From Planctomycetota bacterium (GTDB lineage Bacteria > Planctomycetota > UBA1135): DNA of 64,000 nt. Shown one piece after another: positions 42,981 to 52,430 of this stretch. The notes under the pieces were generated by a model. The model was not told where the DNA came from, searched no databases, and saw only the letters and a program-made list of their open reading frames with translations. Location of the stretch: positions 1 to 64,000 of the forward strand of contig JAAESM010000003.1 of the NCBI GenBank assembly GCA_024229395.1, given 5' to 3'. Position numbers and translations under genes: made by a program. Position 1 is the stretch's first letter, and every line of letters begins with the position of its first letter.

Positions 42981-45161
42981 ATGTCAAACAGCAACCAGTC
43001 AGCTGACCCTGGCGTCATGGAGAGATTCTCCTACAACGACGACATCGTCCGCAAATTCGTATTCGCAAGTATTGGATGGGGGGTCGTTGGCCTCCTTGTG
43101 GGCGTCATCATCGCTCTCCAGTTGGCGGATTCCCGCTTTAACCTAGGACTTGAATGGACATCGTTCGGTCGCTTGCGTCCACTGCACACCAACGCAGTGA
43201 TTTTCGCTTTCGCCGGCAATGGCATTTTCGCCGCGGTCTACTACTCGACCCAGCGACTCGTTAAGGCCAGATTGTTCAGCGATCTCTTGTCGAAGATTCA
43301 CTTCTGGGGATGGCAAGCGATCATTGTTTCGGCCGCCCTCAGTTTCCCGTTTGGGTTTACCACAGGTAAAGAGTACGCCGAACTCGAATGGCCAATCGAC
43401 ATCGCCATCACCTTGATCTGGGTGGTCTTCGCTTGGAACTTCTTCGGAACGTTGGCCAAGCGTCGCGAGCGTCACCTTTATGTGGCGATCTGGTTCTACA
43501 TTGCGACCATCATCGCGATCGCTGTCTTGCACATCTTCAACAGCTTGGCAATTCCAGCTGGTGTAATGAAGTCTTACTCGCTGTACGCCGGTGTCGAAGA
43601 CGCCTTCATGCAGTGGTGGTATGGCCACAACGCGGTGGCCTTCTTCCTGACCACACCATTCCTCGGCTTGATGTACTACTTCTTGCCGAAGGCCGCTGGT
43701 CGCCCGGTGTTCAGCTATAAGCTGTCCATCTTGCACTTCTGGTCGCTGGTCTTCATCTACATCTGGGCCGGCCCTCACCACCTGCATTACACCGCACTAC
43801 CGGAATGGGCTTCAACCCTCGGTATGTTGTTCTCGGTCATGCTGTGGATGCCATCTTGGGGTGGTATGTTGAACGGTCTGTTGACCCTGCGTGGTGCTTG
43901 GAACCGCGTTGCAACTGATCCGATCCTGAAGTTCTTCGTCGTCGGCATCACCTTCTACGGCATGTCGACTTTCGAAGGTCCATTGCTGTCGATCAAGGCG
44001 GTGAACTCGCTGAGTCACTACACCGACTGGACCATCGCGCACGTGCACGCTGGTGCCCTCGGCTGGGTAGGCTTCATGGTCTACGGCATGGTCTACTGGC
44101 TCATGCCTAAGCTGTTCCAGACCAAGGTCGCTAAGCCTGGTTGGGTCAACCTGCACTTCTGGTTGGCAACGGTCGGCATCGTGTTCTATATCGTTGCGAT
44201 CTACATCGCCGGTTTGAGCCAAGGCCTTATGTGGCGCGCCTTCACTGCCGAAGGTTACCTGCAGTACCCTGACTTCCTTCAGACCGTCACCAACCTGAAC
44301 TCGATGTACTGGTTGCGTGTCGTTGGTGGTGCCCTCTACTTGGGTGGAGCTGTGCTCGGTGGCATCAACTTGCTGCTCACCTGGAAGGCTCGTCCGGCTA
44401 CTTACGAGGTCCCTGTCTACGAGGCACCTGCCTTGGCCAAGGGTTACAAAGACGCTCCTTCAAAGGGTGGCTTCATGGCCATGAACTGGCACCGCAGCTG
44501 GGAAGGCAAGCCTTTCAAGTTCACCGTCTGGGTCGTCATTGGTGTGGTCTCTGCTTCGTTGTTCGAGATCATCCCGACCTTCATCATCGAGAAGAACGTA
44601 CCGACCATCGCTTCGGTCAAACCCTACTCGCCACTCGAGTTGGCCGGCCGTGACATCTACATCGCCGAAGGTTGCTACAACTGCCACTCGCAGATGGTGC
44701 GTCCGCTGCACTTCGAGACCGAGCGCTTCGGTGAATACTCGAAGGCTGGTGAGTTCGTCTACGATCACCCGTTCCAGTGGGGTTCACGCCGCATCGGTCC
44801 AGACCTGCACCGCGTCGGCAGCCGCCCGCTGACTGCAGGTTGGCACTTGCGTCACTTCGATAACCCGCAGGAGACTTCGCCTGGCACCATGATGCCGAGC
44901 TACAAGCACCTGCTGAAGAAGGATCTCGATTACGACGTCATTCCACGTCGCATGACCGCGCTGAAGAGCATTGGTGTTCCTTACAGCGAAGAGGAAATCC
45001 TCGGTGCAGTGGAACACGCTACCGCTCAATCCGCCGCCGTCGCTAGCCAACTGAATGGTGAGAACCTGACTGGCTTCGAGAACAAACGCGTGACTGCCAT
45101 GATCGCTTACCTACAGCGACTCGGCACCGACATCACCAAGGGTGATGGGGAGGCACAGTAA
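42981..45161 (+). CDS. ccoNO: cbb3-type cytochrome c oxidase, fused subunits I and II (CcoNO)
   Basis: A 726-residue fusion in the high-affinity terminal oxidase. CcoN part (1-~475, about 12 helices): low-spin haem His69 in RPLHTNAV, CuB ligands His216 (WYGHNAV) and His266/267 (GPHHLHYT), haem ligands in AHVHAG (His354, His356). CcoO part (~510-726): anchor helix, then the c-haem motif CYNCHSQM (Cys565, Cys568, His569) and Met ligands in TMMPSYKHL. CcoN and CcoO are separate proteins in most proteobacteria; the fusion is known in Bacteroidetes and relatives. It starts the oxidase operon. Confidence 0.95.
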   Translation: MSNSNQSADPGVMERFSYNDDIVRKFVFASIGWGVVGLLVGVIIALQLADSRFNLGLEWTSFGRLRPLHTNAVIFAFAGNGIFAAVYYSTQRLVKARLFSDLLSKIHFWGWQAIIVSAALSFPFGFTTGKEYAELEWPIDIAITLIWVVFAWNFFGTLAKRRERHLYVAIWFYIATIIAIAVLHIFNSLAIPAGVMKSYSLYAGVEDAFMQWWYGHNAVAFFLTTPFLGLMYYFLPKAAGRPVFSYKLSILHFWSLVFIYIWAGPHHLHYTALPEWASTLGMLFSVMLWMPSWGGMLNGLLTLRGAWNRVATDPILKFFVVGITFYGMSTFEGPLLSIKAVNSLSHYTDWTIAHVHAGALGWVGFMVYGMVYWLMPKLFQTKVAKPGWVNLHFWLATVGIVFYIVAIYIAGLSQGLMWRAFTAEGYLQYPDFLQTVTNLNSMYWLRVVGGALYLGGAVLGGINLLLTWKARPATYEVPVYEAPALAKGYKDAPSKGGFMAMNWHRSWEGKPFKFTVWVVIGVVSASLFEIIPTFIIEKNVPTIASVKPYSPLELAGRDIYIAEGCYNCHSQMVRPLHFETERFGEYSKAGEFVYDHPFQWGSRRIGPDLHRVGSRPLTAGWHLRHFDNPQETSPGTMMPSYKHLLKKDLDYDVIPRRMTALKSIGVPYSEEEILGAVEHATAQSAAVASQLNGENLTGFENKRVTAMIAYLQRLGTDITKGDGEAQ

Positions 45162-45355
45162 TGGAATTCGACATCACTGTCCTCAAGCAGATTTCACTTC
45201 TGATGTTCTTCTTGTTCTTCGTCGGGGTCGTCGTGTGGGCATTCGCCTCACACCGCTCCCGTGAATTCAACCACGATGCCGGCTTGCCACTTGATGAAGG
45301 CCGTCCGGTAGGAACTTCGTCCACGGCGGGTGCCGAGGAGTACCGCAATGTCTGA
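45161..45355 (+). CDS. ccoQ: cbb3 oxidase small subunit CcoQ
   Basis: A 64-residue protein with a single membrane helix (LMFFLFFVGVVVWAF, ~14-28) and a short acidic tail containing HRSREFNHDAG. This is the pattern of CcoQ/FixQ, which stabilises the oxidase core. The ATG overlaps the ccoNO stop (TAATG), and its end overlaps the ccoP start by 8 bases. Confidence 0.9.
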   Translation: MEFDITVLKQISLLMFFLFFVGVVVWAFASHRSREFNHDAGLPLDEGRPVGTSSTAGAEEYRNV

Positions 45356-45947
45356 GAATCCCACCCCTAACACCGATCCTTCAGAAGACATCCTGCTGGA
45401 TCACAATTACGACGGCATCCAGGAATTCGACAACCCCTTGCCGGGTTGGTGGAAAGCCATCTTCTGGGCCACCATCATCTTCTGCGTGCCATACACCTAC
45501 TGGTACCACTTCGCGGATGGCAATGGCGTGTACGACGAGTACGACGCCGCCGTCGCCGCCAAGATGGAGCGTGAAGGCGCTGGCGGACCGGTAGCCGAAG
45601 GCGCCAGTGGTCTAATGGCCTTGATGGATGACCCAACTCACATGGCACGCGGTAAGGCAAAGTACAGCACAATCTGTCTTGCTTGCCACGCTGCTGATGG
45701 CGGTGGAGTCGTGGGACTCGGTCCAAACATGACCGACGATCACTTCAAGAACGTCAAGAAGATCGAAGACATCCTTACCATCATGGAAGATGGCATCCCT
45801 GGAACGGCAATGCTTTCGCAAGCGGCTGCATTGAACCCTGGAGAGATGGCCGATGTCGCGGCTTATGTCGCAAGCCTGCGCGGAACGACGCCCGCGAATC
45901 CGAAAGAACCAGAGGGTGAAGTCATTCCACCCTGGTCCGCGGAATAG
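45348..45947 (+). CDS. ccoP: cbb3 oxidase subunit III, mono-haem CcoP
   Basis: A 199-residue cytochrome c subunit. Residues ~20-55 are the CcoP N-terminal block (DGIQEFDNPLPGWWKAIFW and a membrane helix). One haem c domain has CLACH (Cys110, Cys113, His114) and a Met ligand in PGTAM. Canonical CcoP has two CxxCH motifs and ~290 residues; only one is present here, so it is a shortened form like those in some Bacteroidetes and relatives. ATG 45348 is chosen over an upstream ATG for the conserved N-terminus. Confidence 0.92.
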   Translation: MSENPTPNTDPSEDILLDHNYDGIQEFDNPLPGWWKAIFWATIIFCVPYTYWYHFADGNGVYDEYDAAVAAKMEREGAGGPVAEGASGLMALMDDPTHMARGKAKYSTICLACHAADGGGVVGLGPNMTDDHFKNVKKIEDILTIMEDGIPGTAMLSQAAALNPGEMADVAAYVASLRGTTPANPKEPEGEVIPPWSAE

Positions 45948-45960
45948 GTCTTAAAGAAGC

Positions 45961-45989
45961 AAAGCGCCGGGAACTCTTCCCGGCGCTTT
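45961..45989 (+). terminator. hairpin between ccoP and ccoG
   Basis: A perfect 12-bp stem (AAAGCGCCGGGA with TCCCGGCGCTTT) with loop ACTCT lies 13 bases after ccoP and 26 bases before ccoG. The T run is only the end of the stem, so it is probably a partial terminator or attenuator setting the ratio of structural to assembly proteins. Confidence 0.6.
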
Positions 45990-46015
45990 GGCTCTAATAG
46001 AGCTGGATACCAGTC

Positions 46016-47395
46016 ATGTCCGATAACTTACTCGAGGCTCCAGAGCGCGTTCTCTCCACGATGAATCCCGATGGCAGCCGCCGCTGGATTCGCCCAAAGT
46101 CCGCGATGGGCAAATGGTGGAAGCGACGTCGTGTGGTTGCATGGTTGTTGATGATCCTGTTCACGGCCGTGCCGTGGATGTCGATCAACGGCAAGCCAGT
46201 CATGTTGTTGGATGTGGTCCATCGCGACTTCATCTTCTTCGGCGTGACCTTCCAACCTACCGAGGTCGTGTTGCTGATGTTGCTGATGCTCGGCATCTTC
46301 ATCAGCATCTTCTTGATCACCTCTTTGCTGGGCCGCGGTTGGTGTGGATGGGCATGTCCACAGACCGTTTATCTCGAGTTTCTTTACCGCCCGATCGAAC
46401 GCCTCGTCGAAGGCAAAGGTACCGGTAAGGCACACACCAAAGTCGCCAAGTGGCGCGTGGCGTTGAAGTACGCCCTTTACTTGGTGTTCTCCTTGCACTT
46501 GGCGAACACCTTTCTTGCCTACTTCGCTGGACCGCAACAAGTGTTGGAATGGTCCTTCGGCGCACCGCAAGAACATATGACGGCCTTCCTAATCGTGATG
46601 CTGGTGACAGCCATGATCATGTATGACTTCTCGAGCTTTCGCGAACAGATGTGCACCCTGGCGTGCCCCTACGCGCGCTTGCAATCCGTACTGTTGGACC
46701 GTGATTCGCTGATTGTCGGTTACGACGAGGAACGCGGCGAACCCCGTGGCAAGAAGAAGGCCAAGGACCGCGGTGAGAACATAGGCGACTGCATCGATTG
46801 CGGTCTGTGTGTGGCGGCTTGCCCGACTGGCATCGATATTCGTGAAGGCCTGCAGTTAGAGTGCATCGCTTGCACCCAATGCATCGATGCCTGCGACACC
46901 GTGATGGACAAGATCAAGCGCCCAACCGGCCTGATCCGTTTCGCCTCCCAGAACACCCTCGCCGGCATCAAGCACAAGATGATGCGCCCGCGCGTGATCA
47001 TCTATCCCTTGGTGCTGATCGGTATCTTCGCTCACTTCATCGTTGGCCTGAACAATCGCGAGATGGGCGAAGCCATGTTCTTGCGCAACCAGTCAGCCGT
47101 GGCAGTACCGACTCCAGATGGCGTGGTGCAGACCGTGATCGTTCGGGTCGATAACCGCGACGACATCCCGCATACCTACAGCATCGAGAGCGTGGAAGGC
47201 GTCGAGATTCTTGGCGCGCAGTTCCCCTTTGAGCTCGAGGCTTATGGCAGTCGCACCATCAACTTGCCGGTGCGCGTCGCTGCCAGCGTTTTTGAGAACA
47301 GTCGTTACACTCTTGAAATGCGCGTTTTCGACGACGTCGAGTTCACGGCCAATCTTCACACTACACTCTTCGCCCCGGCGGTGGCCAATGAATGA
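46016..47395 (+). CDS. ccoG: cbb3 oxidase accessory protein CcoG (RdxA/FixG family)
   Basis: A 459-residue membrane Fe-S protein required for copper delivery to the oxidase, reported as a Cu(II) reductase in Rhodobacter. It has about five helices, an RGWCGWACPQTVYLEF motif (~110), a cytoplasmic diferredoxin with CIDCGLCVAACPTGIDIR and CIACTQCIDACDTV, and a C-terminal Ig-like domain (~370-459). The overlapping stop and start (ATGA) tie it to ccoH. Confidence 0.95.
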   Translation: MSDNLLEAPERVLSTMNPDGSRRWIRPKSAMGKWWKRRRVVAWLLMILFTAVPWMSINGKPVMLLDVVHRDFIFFGVTFQPTEVVLLMLLMLGIFISIFLITSLLGRGWCGWACPQTVYLEFLYRPIERLVEGKGTGKAHTKVAKWRVALKYALYLVFSLHLANTFLAYFAGPQQVLEWSFGAPQEHMTAFLIVMLVTAMIMYDFSSFREQMCTLACPYARLQSVLLDRDSLIVGYDEERGEPRGKKKAKDRGENIGDCIDCGLCVAACPTGIDIREGLQLECIACTQCIDACDTVMDKIKRPTGLIRFASQNTLAGIKHKMMRPRVIIYPLVLIGIFAHFIVGLNNREMGEAMFLRNQSAVAVPTPDGVVQTVIVRVDNRDDIPHTYSIESVEGVEILGAQFPFELEAYGSRTINLPVRVAASVFENSRYTLEMRVFDDVEFTANLHTTLFAPAVANE

Positions 47396-47880
47396 GTAAG
47401 GCGACTGCTTGGAAGTGGATGCCCGCGGTCTTTTTAGGCGCTGTCGTGATTTTTGCGGTCTGGCGCGTCATGATGGCGGTTGATGACCCGCATTTCAGTG
47501 CGGTCTCGAATGCCTACGAAAAGGCCGGTCAATGGGATGCTCAGCAAGCGGAACTGGCTGCTTCGAAAGCGCTCGGTTGGGATGTGGTTCTGATTCCAGG
47601 CGCAGCCCAAGCCGAAGGTGAAAGCTCCAACACCTTGAAGATCGTCGGCCCCGATGGCATTGCGCTGGAAGGATTGACCGGTGAAGTTCAAGCCTTCCAC
47701 AACGCGTACCCCAAGCAAGTCTTCCAAGCGACCTTGGTCGCGGGGAAGCCCGGCTCCTACTCCTTTGACCTGCCGCTGCGTCATTCCGGTCAATGGCGTT
47801 GGCAGTTCCGCCTGCAACATGGCTCGTCGACTTGGGTCGGTGAAAAGCGCGAACTGGTGTTCGCAGGGGGCGCACAATGA
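47392..47880 (+). CDS. ccoH: FixH/CcoH family protein
   Basis: A 162-residue protein with one N-terminal membrane helix (WMPAVFLGAVVIFAVWRVMMAV) and a periplasmic FixH domain containing DDPHFSAVSNAYEKAGQWDAQQ and a C-terminal GQWRWQFRLQHG strand. CcoH is needed for assembly of the cbb3 complex. The gene starts on ccoG's stop and its stop overlaps the next gene. Confidence 0.92.
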   Translation: MSKATAWKWMPAVFLGAVVIFAVWRVMMAVDDPHFSAVSNAYEKAGQWDAQQAELAASKALGWDVVLIPGAAQAEGESSNTLKIVGPDGIALEGLTGEVQAFHNAYPKQVFQATLVAGKPGSYSFDLPLRHSGQWRWQFRLQHGSSTWVGEKRELVFAGGAQ

Positions 47881-48710
47881 TCACGATGTTCTGGGCGGTC
47901 TTCGTGGCCAGCTTGGTCGGTAGTGGACATTGCGCTGGCATGTGCGGCGGCATCGTCGCTTTCGTCGGCGGTACTTCAGGTGATCATCGTGATTGGCGAC
48001 CACAGTTCCTTTATCACGCCGGACGTTTCCTCGGTTATGTGACCGTCGGCGCTTTGGCCGGTGGGATCGGTGCGGTGCTTGACCTTGGCGGCGAGGCCGT
48101 CGGTATCGGTCGCGTGGCGATTGCTGTGGCCGGAAGTTTGATGGTCGGCTATGGCTTGATCATGTTGCTGCGCTTGCGTGGCAAGAAGATCAACTTGCCG
48201 GTGCCGAAGTTCTTCGAGCGGAGTTTCGGTAGCGGTATGCGCAAAGTACAGGGCCAAGGGCCGAAGGTACGCGCGCTAATGGTCGGCTTGCTGACCACGC
48301 TGTTGCCCTGTGGTTGGTTGTACATGTTCGCTGGCACCGCCGCTGGAACCGGCAGCGTCTGGCTAGGTGCTTTAACCATGGCGGTGTTCTGGCTTGGTAC
48401 CGTTCCGGTGTTGGCCGCGATCGGAGTCGGCGTACAACGTTTGGCTGGTCCGGTACAGAAGCATGTCCCTATGTTCTCCGCATTGCTCTTGGTCGTAATC
48501 GGCCTGCTGGCAGTCTTTGGACGCCTCGATGTTCCTTCCTTCCAAGCTGCCGCCGAAGCTGGCTCCATCGAGCCGGCATGTTGCGAGTCCGACGACACGC
48601 ATGAGGATGGTGCCGAGGTCAGCCACGCAGCCACGACGGAAACCAGCGACGCCACAAACGTGGTGCCACCTTCTGCGGTTTCTACGGAACCGACTAGTCC
48701 GGCCGAGTAG
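47877..48710 (+). CDS. sulfite exporter TauE/SafE-like membrane protein of the cbb3 assembly cluster
   Basis: A 277-residue protein with about six helices. GSGHCAGMCGGIVAFVGG at ~16-33 and LLPCGWLYMFAGTAAGTG carry the paired Cys and Pro-Cys of the UreH/DsbD-like TauE branch that always sits between ccoH and ccoI; copper transport to the oxidase is the proposed role. A ~45-residue Ala/Ser/Thr/Glu-rich tail with ACCESDDTHED may bind copper. It overlaps ccoH by 4 bases. Confidence 0.85.
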   Translation: MITMFWAVFVASLVGSGHCAGMCGGIVAFVGGTSGDHRDWRPQFLYHAGRFLGYVTVGALAGGIGAVLDLGGEAVGIGRVAIAVAGSLMVGYGLIMLLRLRGKKINLPVPKFFERSFGSGMRKVQGQGPKVRALMVGLLTTLLPCGWLYMFAGTAAGTGSVWLGALTMAVFWLGTVPVLAAIGVGVQRLAGPVQKHVPMFSALLLVVIGLLAVFGRLDVPSFQAAAEAGSIEPACCESDDTHEDGAEVSHAATTETSDATNVVPPSAVSTEPTSPAE

Positions 48711-48722
48711 GCTTGCACATTC

Positions 48723-51245
48723 ATGGAAGTCAGCTGTACCCATTGCAGCCTGCCGGTGCCGCGCGGCCTGATCGAGGAAGGCGCCAACGAGCAGTTCTGT
48801 TGCGCCGGTTGCCGCACGGTCTACGAGACCTTGCAGGGCGCGGGGCTGCAACGCTTCTATGAACTGTCGGAGCAGACCAACGATGCGCCGCCGCGCCAAG
48901 CCAGCACGTCCGGCCGCGGCTTCACCGAGTTCGATCACGAGGACTTCTTGGCGCGTTATGTCGACAGCAATGAAGAAGGCTTCTCGCAAGCCACCTTGTA
49001 TCTGGAGGGCGTGCATTGTGCCGCTTGCGTTTGGTTGGTCGAGAAGTTGCCGACCATTGTGCCCGGAGTTCTTGAGGCACGTCTCGACATCGGTCGCGCA
49101 ATCGTCACGCTTTCATGGCGCACCGATCAAGTTGCCCTGTCGGTGATCGCGCGCACCTTGGATCGCCTTGGTTATCCGCCGCACCCCTTGCAAGATGGCG
49201 AGGAACAACAGCAGCGTAGAAAGGAGGCACGTGCTGCCTTATTACGCATCGGTGTGGCTGGTGCTTTGGCCGGCAACGTGATGGGCATCGCCTTCGCCTT
49301 GTACGGCGGCTACCTGCAAGGCATGGAGCAGAACCTGCGCGATTTCTTCCGCTGGTCGGCCATGTTGTTAACACTGGTCAGCCTGTTGTGGCCAGGGCGT
49401 GTGTTTTTCCGCGGTGCGTGGGCATCGTTACGCACGCGCACTCCGCATATGGATCTGCCGATCGCCATCGGCATCGGCGCAGGCTTCTTCGGAGGGGCTT
49501 GGCACACCATCACTGGCACCGGCGAGGTCTATTTCGAATCGGTTGCCGTATTGGTGTTCCTGTTGCTGGTCGGGCGCCATGTGCAGTCCAAGCAGCAGCG
49601 TCGAGCTTATGAGGCCATGGAGTTGCTGCATGCTTTGACTCCTGGCACGGCCCGACGCAACACTGGTAGCGGCTTCGAGGAAGTTCCGATCCTGTCGCTG
49701 CAGAAAGGCGATCAAGTCGAAGTGCGTGGTGCCGAGACTGCTCCTGCCGACGGCACCGTGGTCGAAGGTGAAAGCAGTTTCGACATGGCCGTGCTCAGTG
49801 GTGAGACACGCCCGATTGCCGTGCAGCAAGGTGGGCGCGTCTTCGCCGGCACCCTGAACCTTGGTGCGCGCGTGGTGCTCGAAGTCGACAGTACTGGTGC
49901 CGACAGTCGCGTCGGGCGTTTGTTGCAGCTGGTCGAGCAACATGCCAAACGACCCGCGGCAATCGTCCGGGTGGCTGACCGCATTTCCGGAGTCTTCACC
50001 GTGGTGGTGCTGTTGTTGGCAGCAATCACTGGATTGTGGTGGAGTCAATCGGGTCCAGATCAAGCACTGGAGAATGCCATCGCCTTGTTGATCGTGGCTT
50101 GTCCATGTGCGCTTGGTTTGGCCACGCCATTGGCGGTGGTGGCAGCGGTGGGGCGCGCGGCGCGTTCCGGCATCTTGGTCAAAGGCGGCGATGCTTTGGA
50201 GCGCTTGGCTTCGCCCGGAATCTTGGTCTTGGATAAAACCGGCACCCTTACTCAAGGTGCGGTGTCAGTGGTGCAGTGGCATGGTGAGTCGAAACTGCAA
50301 GCGGCGGTCGCGGCTTTAGAAGAACATGCATCGCATCCATTCGCCGGTGCCTTGGTGGAATTCGGCCAGAGTCAAGCAGCTGCGTTGGAATCGGCGGCGG
50401 TTGCGGAGCCCCAATCGTCATACACCACCAGCATCTCCACCGCCTCGGGTGCAGCCCTCACGCACCCCATCCAAGTCGAAGATGTCGAAGCCATTCCTGG
50501 CAAAGGCGTACGCGGCAAAGTCAACGGCCAGTTGCTCTGCATTGGTGCACCAGCTTGGATCGCCGAGCAAGGCGCCGACTTGCCACCGGAATGGATAACC
50601 CAAGTCCTTGATCGCGCCTTGTCACCGGTTGCCATCTTGCAGACTGATTCAAGAGGTCAAATCACGGCAATCGCTATGGCTGGTATCGGCGACGCCATCC
50701 AGCCCGATGCACCACGCGTGGTTGCCGAACTGCAGGAGGTCGGTTGGCAGTTGCAGATCATGTCCGGCGATCACCCGCAGGTCGTCGCCGCGGTGGCTGC
50801 CAAGTTGGGCATGGAAAAGGAGCACAGTCATGGTGGCTTGAGCCCCGAACAGAAGCTTGCCGCCATTGAGGAGCTGCGCGCACAACAAAGCCAAGCTTCG
50901 CATTCGCTGCCAGTGTTGATGGTAGGGGATGGCTGGAATGATGCTGCAGCCTTGGCCGCAGCCGATGTCGGTATCGCAGTTCACGGTTCTGCCGAAGCGA
51001 GCCTCGCCGCCGCCGACGTCTTCCTGTCCGCCCCGGGTCTTGGCGGTGTGGCTGGATTATTGGAAGGTGCCAAACGCACCGTGCGCGTCATTCGCCGTAA
51101 CCTGGCGGTGTCCTTGGCTTACAATGGCATCGGCGTGGCTCTTGCCATGACCGGTGTGCTCAACCCGCTGCTTGCCGCAGTGCTGATGCCAGTTTCCTCG
51201 CTGACCGTGGTCAGTGTGGCTTGGCGTTCGCGCACCTTCACTTAG
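48723..51245 (+). CDS. ccoI: copper-translocating P-type ATPase CcoI/FixI
   Basis: An 840-residue Cu+-exporting P1B-ATPase that supplies the oxidase. The N-terminal Cys cluster (CTHC at 5-8, CCAGC at 26-30) is typical of FixI, followed by an HMA domain with GVHCAACVW (Cys99, Cys102). Eight helices include the ion site ACPCALGLATP. Cytoplasmic motifs are the DKTGTLT phosphorylation site, HP in ASHPFAGA and GDGWNDAAAL. The start is ATG 48723, 13 bases after the preceding gene. Confidence 0.95.
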   Translation: MEVSCTHCSLPVPRGLIEEGANEQFCCAGCRTVYETLQGAGLQRFYELSEQTNDAPPRQASTSGRGFTEFDHEDFLARYVDSNEEGFSQATLYLEGVHCAACVWLVEKLPTIVPGVLEARLDIGRAIVTLSWRTDQVALSVIARTLDRLGYPPHPLQDGEEQQQRRKEARAALLRIGVAGALAGNVMGIAFALYGGYLQGMEQNLRDFFRWSAMLLTLVSLLWPGRVFFRGAWASLRTRTPHMDLPIAIGIGAGFFGGAWHTITGTGEVYFESVAVLVFLLLVGRHVQSKQQRRAYEAMELLHALTPGTARRNTGSGFEEVPILSLQKGDQVEVRGAETAPADGTVVEGESSFDMAVLSGETRPIAVQQGGRVFAGTLNLGARVVLEVDSTGADSRVGRLLQLVEQHAKRPAAIVRVADRISGVFTVVVLLLAAITGLWWSQSGPDQALENAIALLIVACPCALGLATPLAVVAAVGRAARSGILVKGGDALERLASPGILVLDKTGTLTQGAVSVVQWHGESKLQAAVAALEEHASHPFAGALVEFGQSQAAALESAAVAEPQSSYTTSISTASGAALTHPIQVEDVEAIPGKGVRGKVNGQLLCIGAPAWIAEQGADLPPEWITQVLDRALSPVAILQTDSRGQITAIAMAGIGDAIQPDAPRVVAELQEVGWQLQIMSGDHPQVVAAVAAKLGMEKEHSHGGLSPEQKLAAIEELRAQQSQASHSLPVLMVGDGWNDAAALAAADVGIAVHGSAEASLAAADVFLSAPGLGGVAGLLEGAKRTVRVIRRNLAVSLAYNGIGVALAMTGVLNPLLAAVLMPVSSLTVVSVAWRSRTFT

Positions 51246-51257
51246 ACCCATCCGCTC

Positions 51258-51452
51258 GTGTCCGTCGTCTACGTAGTCTTGCCGTTAGCGCTGTTGATTG
51301 CTGCCGTGGCAGTCGGTGCCTTCGCTTGGGCAGCCAAACGTGGCCAGTTTGATGACTTGGAGACGCCAGCCCATCGCATGCTGCACGACGATGATCCAAT
51401 CGAGCAGCCAGATTCCAAGCAAAGCGATTCAGAGAATCCCAAGACGTCATGA
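51258..51452 (+). CDS. ccoS: cbb3 oxidase assembly protein CcoS
   Basis: A 64-residue protein with one membrane helix (VYVVLPLALLIAAVAVGAFAWA) followed by KRGQFDDLETPAHRMLHDDD, the CcoS signature. It is needed for haem b or copper incorporation into CcoN. GTG 51258 is the only suitable start. Its stop overlaps the YcxB-like ATG by 4 bases. Confidence 0.92.
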   Translation: MSVVYVVLPLALLIAAVAVGAFAWAAKRGQFDDLETPAHRMLHDDDPIEQPDSKQSDSENPKTS

Positions 51453-51949
51453 AAATCGAGTTTGAATTGGAGTTCGAAGACTGGGCGCTGTTCGTGATCC
51501 ACGTCAGTCGCACCGATCCCGCCAGCATTCGTTTGGGACGCATGTTCCGTTATGGATTCGGCGGTGCTTACATCGCCTTCGGAATCTACGCGCTGATCAC
51601 TGGCATGTACTTCGCGGGCGTGGCCATGATCCTGTTGGCCTTCGCTTGGTTGATTCTGTATCCACGCGTCACCGTGGCGAGGGTGGTCAAGCAACTGCGC
51701 AAGAAACTCAGTGCCGGTGAGGCGGAACACCTGCTCGGCAACTATGTCATGGAAGCCGATGAGGAAGGGTTAACTGCGTCGGCGAATGGCGCGCATAGCT
51801 CGATCCCGTGGGAACTCTTCACCCAGACCTTCGAAGTGGAGGAGCGGGCAATGCTGCATTTGAGCCCGGTCAAAGCTGTTATCATCCCGTTACGCGCAGA
51901 TGGTGCACGTGAATTCGTGGATGAATGCCATGGCTATATCAACAACTAG
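51449..51949 (+). CDS. YcxB-like membrane protein
   Basis: A 166-residue protein with a beta-rich start, two adjacent membrane helices (FRYGFGGAYIAFGIYALITGM and AGVAMILLAFAWLILYPRV) and a C-terminal soluble part with EADEEGLTASANGAHSSIPWELFTQTFEVEE. This is the YcxB pattern, G...S...W.......E....L. The function is unknown. It appears to be the last gene of the oxidase operon. Confidence 0.8.
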   Translation: MKIEFELEFEDWALFVIHVSRTDPASIRLGRMFRYGFGGAYIAFGIYALITGMYFAGVAMILLAFAWLILYPRVTVARVVKQLRKKLSAGEAEHLLGNYVMEADEEGLTASANGAHSSIPWELFTQTFEVEERAMLHLSPVKAVIIPLRADGAREFVDECHGYINN

Positions 51950-52096
51950 GTTCACGTCATTAATGGCAACTTTGCCAATGCCGTTGAGCTCGAAGATGGC
52001 TCCGTGCGTTCGCACGATTTCTTCCTCGACCTGCTGCCCGTCGGAGAATAACGCTCGGTAACACCTCCACTCCAGCGGCTTGCCCGGATCGAACAA
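51890..52096 (-). CDS. possible small gene or gene remnant overlapping ycxB-like end
   Basis: A 68-codon frame (MFDPGKPLEW, then SDGQQVEEEIVRTHG and LNGIGKVAINDVN) follows the coiled-coil gene by 24 bases on the same strand and overlaps the YcxB-like gene by 60 bases. The central part reads like protein with normal codon choice, while the end is antisense to the neighbour. The plus strand in the same stretch also has a short open frame (VELEDGSVRSHDFF). Both are weak; it may be the decayed end of an older gene. Confidence 0.3.
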   Translation of the reverse strand: MFDPGKPLEWRCYRALFSDGQQVEEEIVRTHGAIFELNGIGKVAINDVNLVVDIAMAFIHEFTCTICA

Positions 52097-52120
52097 CCGC
52101 GTTGCGGCTAGACCTCTGCC

Positions 52121-52423
52121 TTAAAGGATGTTCCCTTCACCGGGACTGTATGACTGACTGACGACGGCATCACAAGTGATGGTTTGGCAATGCACCAGGG
52201 CCGTGAAGGTGGCAGCGCCTGCATCGACGCGCACCGTTGGTGCTTCGATCAACATTGGGCCGCTGCTCTTCAAGGTGACGCGATTACCGTTGATTTCCAA
52301 GGAGGATTCCAAGGCAACGATTCGTTCCTCAAGTTCTTCGACTCGATCTTCCAACTTATGAAAGCGCGTATCCGTTTGCCCGCTAAGAGAGGCAGGGTCT
52401 CCATGTGGGTGTTTCTTTTTCAT
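52121..52423 (-). CDS. coiled-coil plus beta-strand protein resembling baseplate/VgrG-associated domains
   Basis: A 100-residue protein with a charged coiled coil (HKLEDRVEELEERIVALESSL, ~20-40) followed by repeating beta strands (NGNRVTLKSSGPMLIEAPTVRVDAGAATF) and the ending SQSYSPGEGNIL. The strand repeat and SYxPGxGNIW-type ending resemble small proteins found with contractile-tail baseplates. No other tail gene is near, so this is resemblance only. The start ATG 52423 is preceded by AGGAGAGG, one of the few good Shine-Dalgarno sequences here. Confidence 0.6.
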   Translation of the reverse strand: MKKKHPHGDPASLSGQTDTRFHKLEDRVEELEERIVALESSLEINGNRVTLKSSGPMLIEAPTVRVDAGAATFTALVHCQTITCDAVVSQSYSPGEGNIL

Positions 52424-52430
52424 GCCTCTC

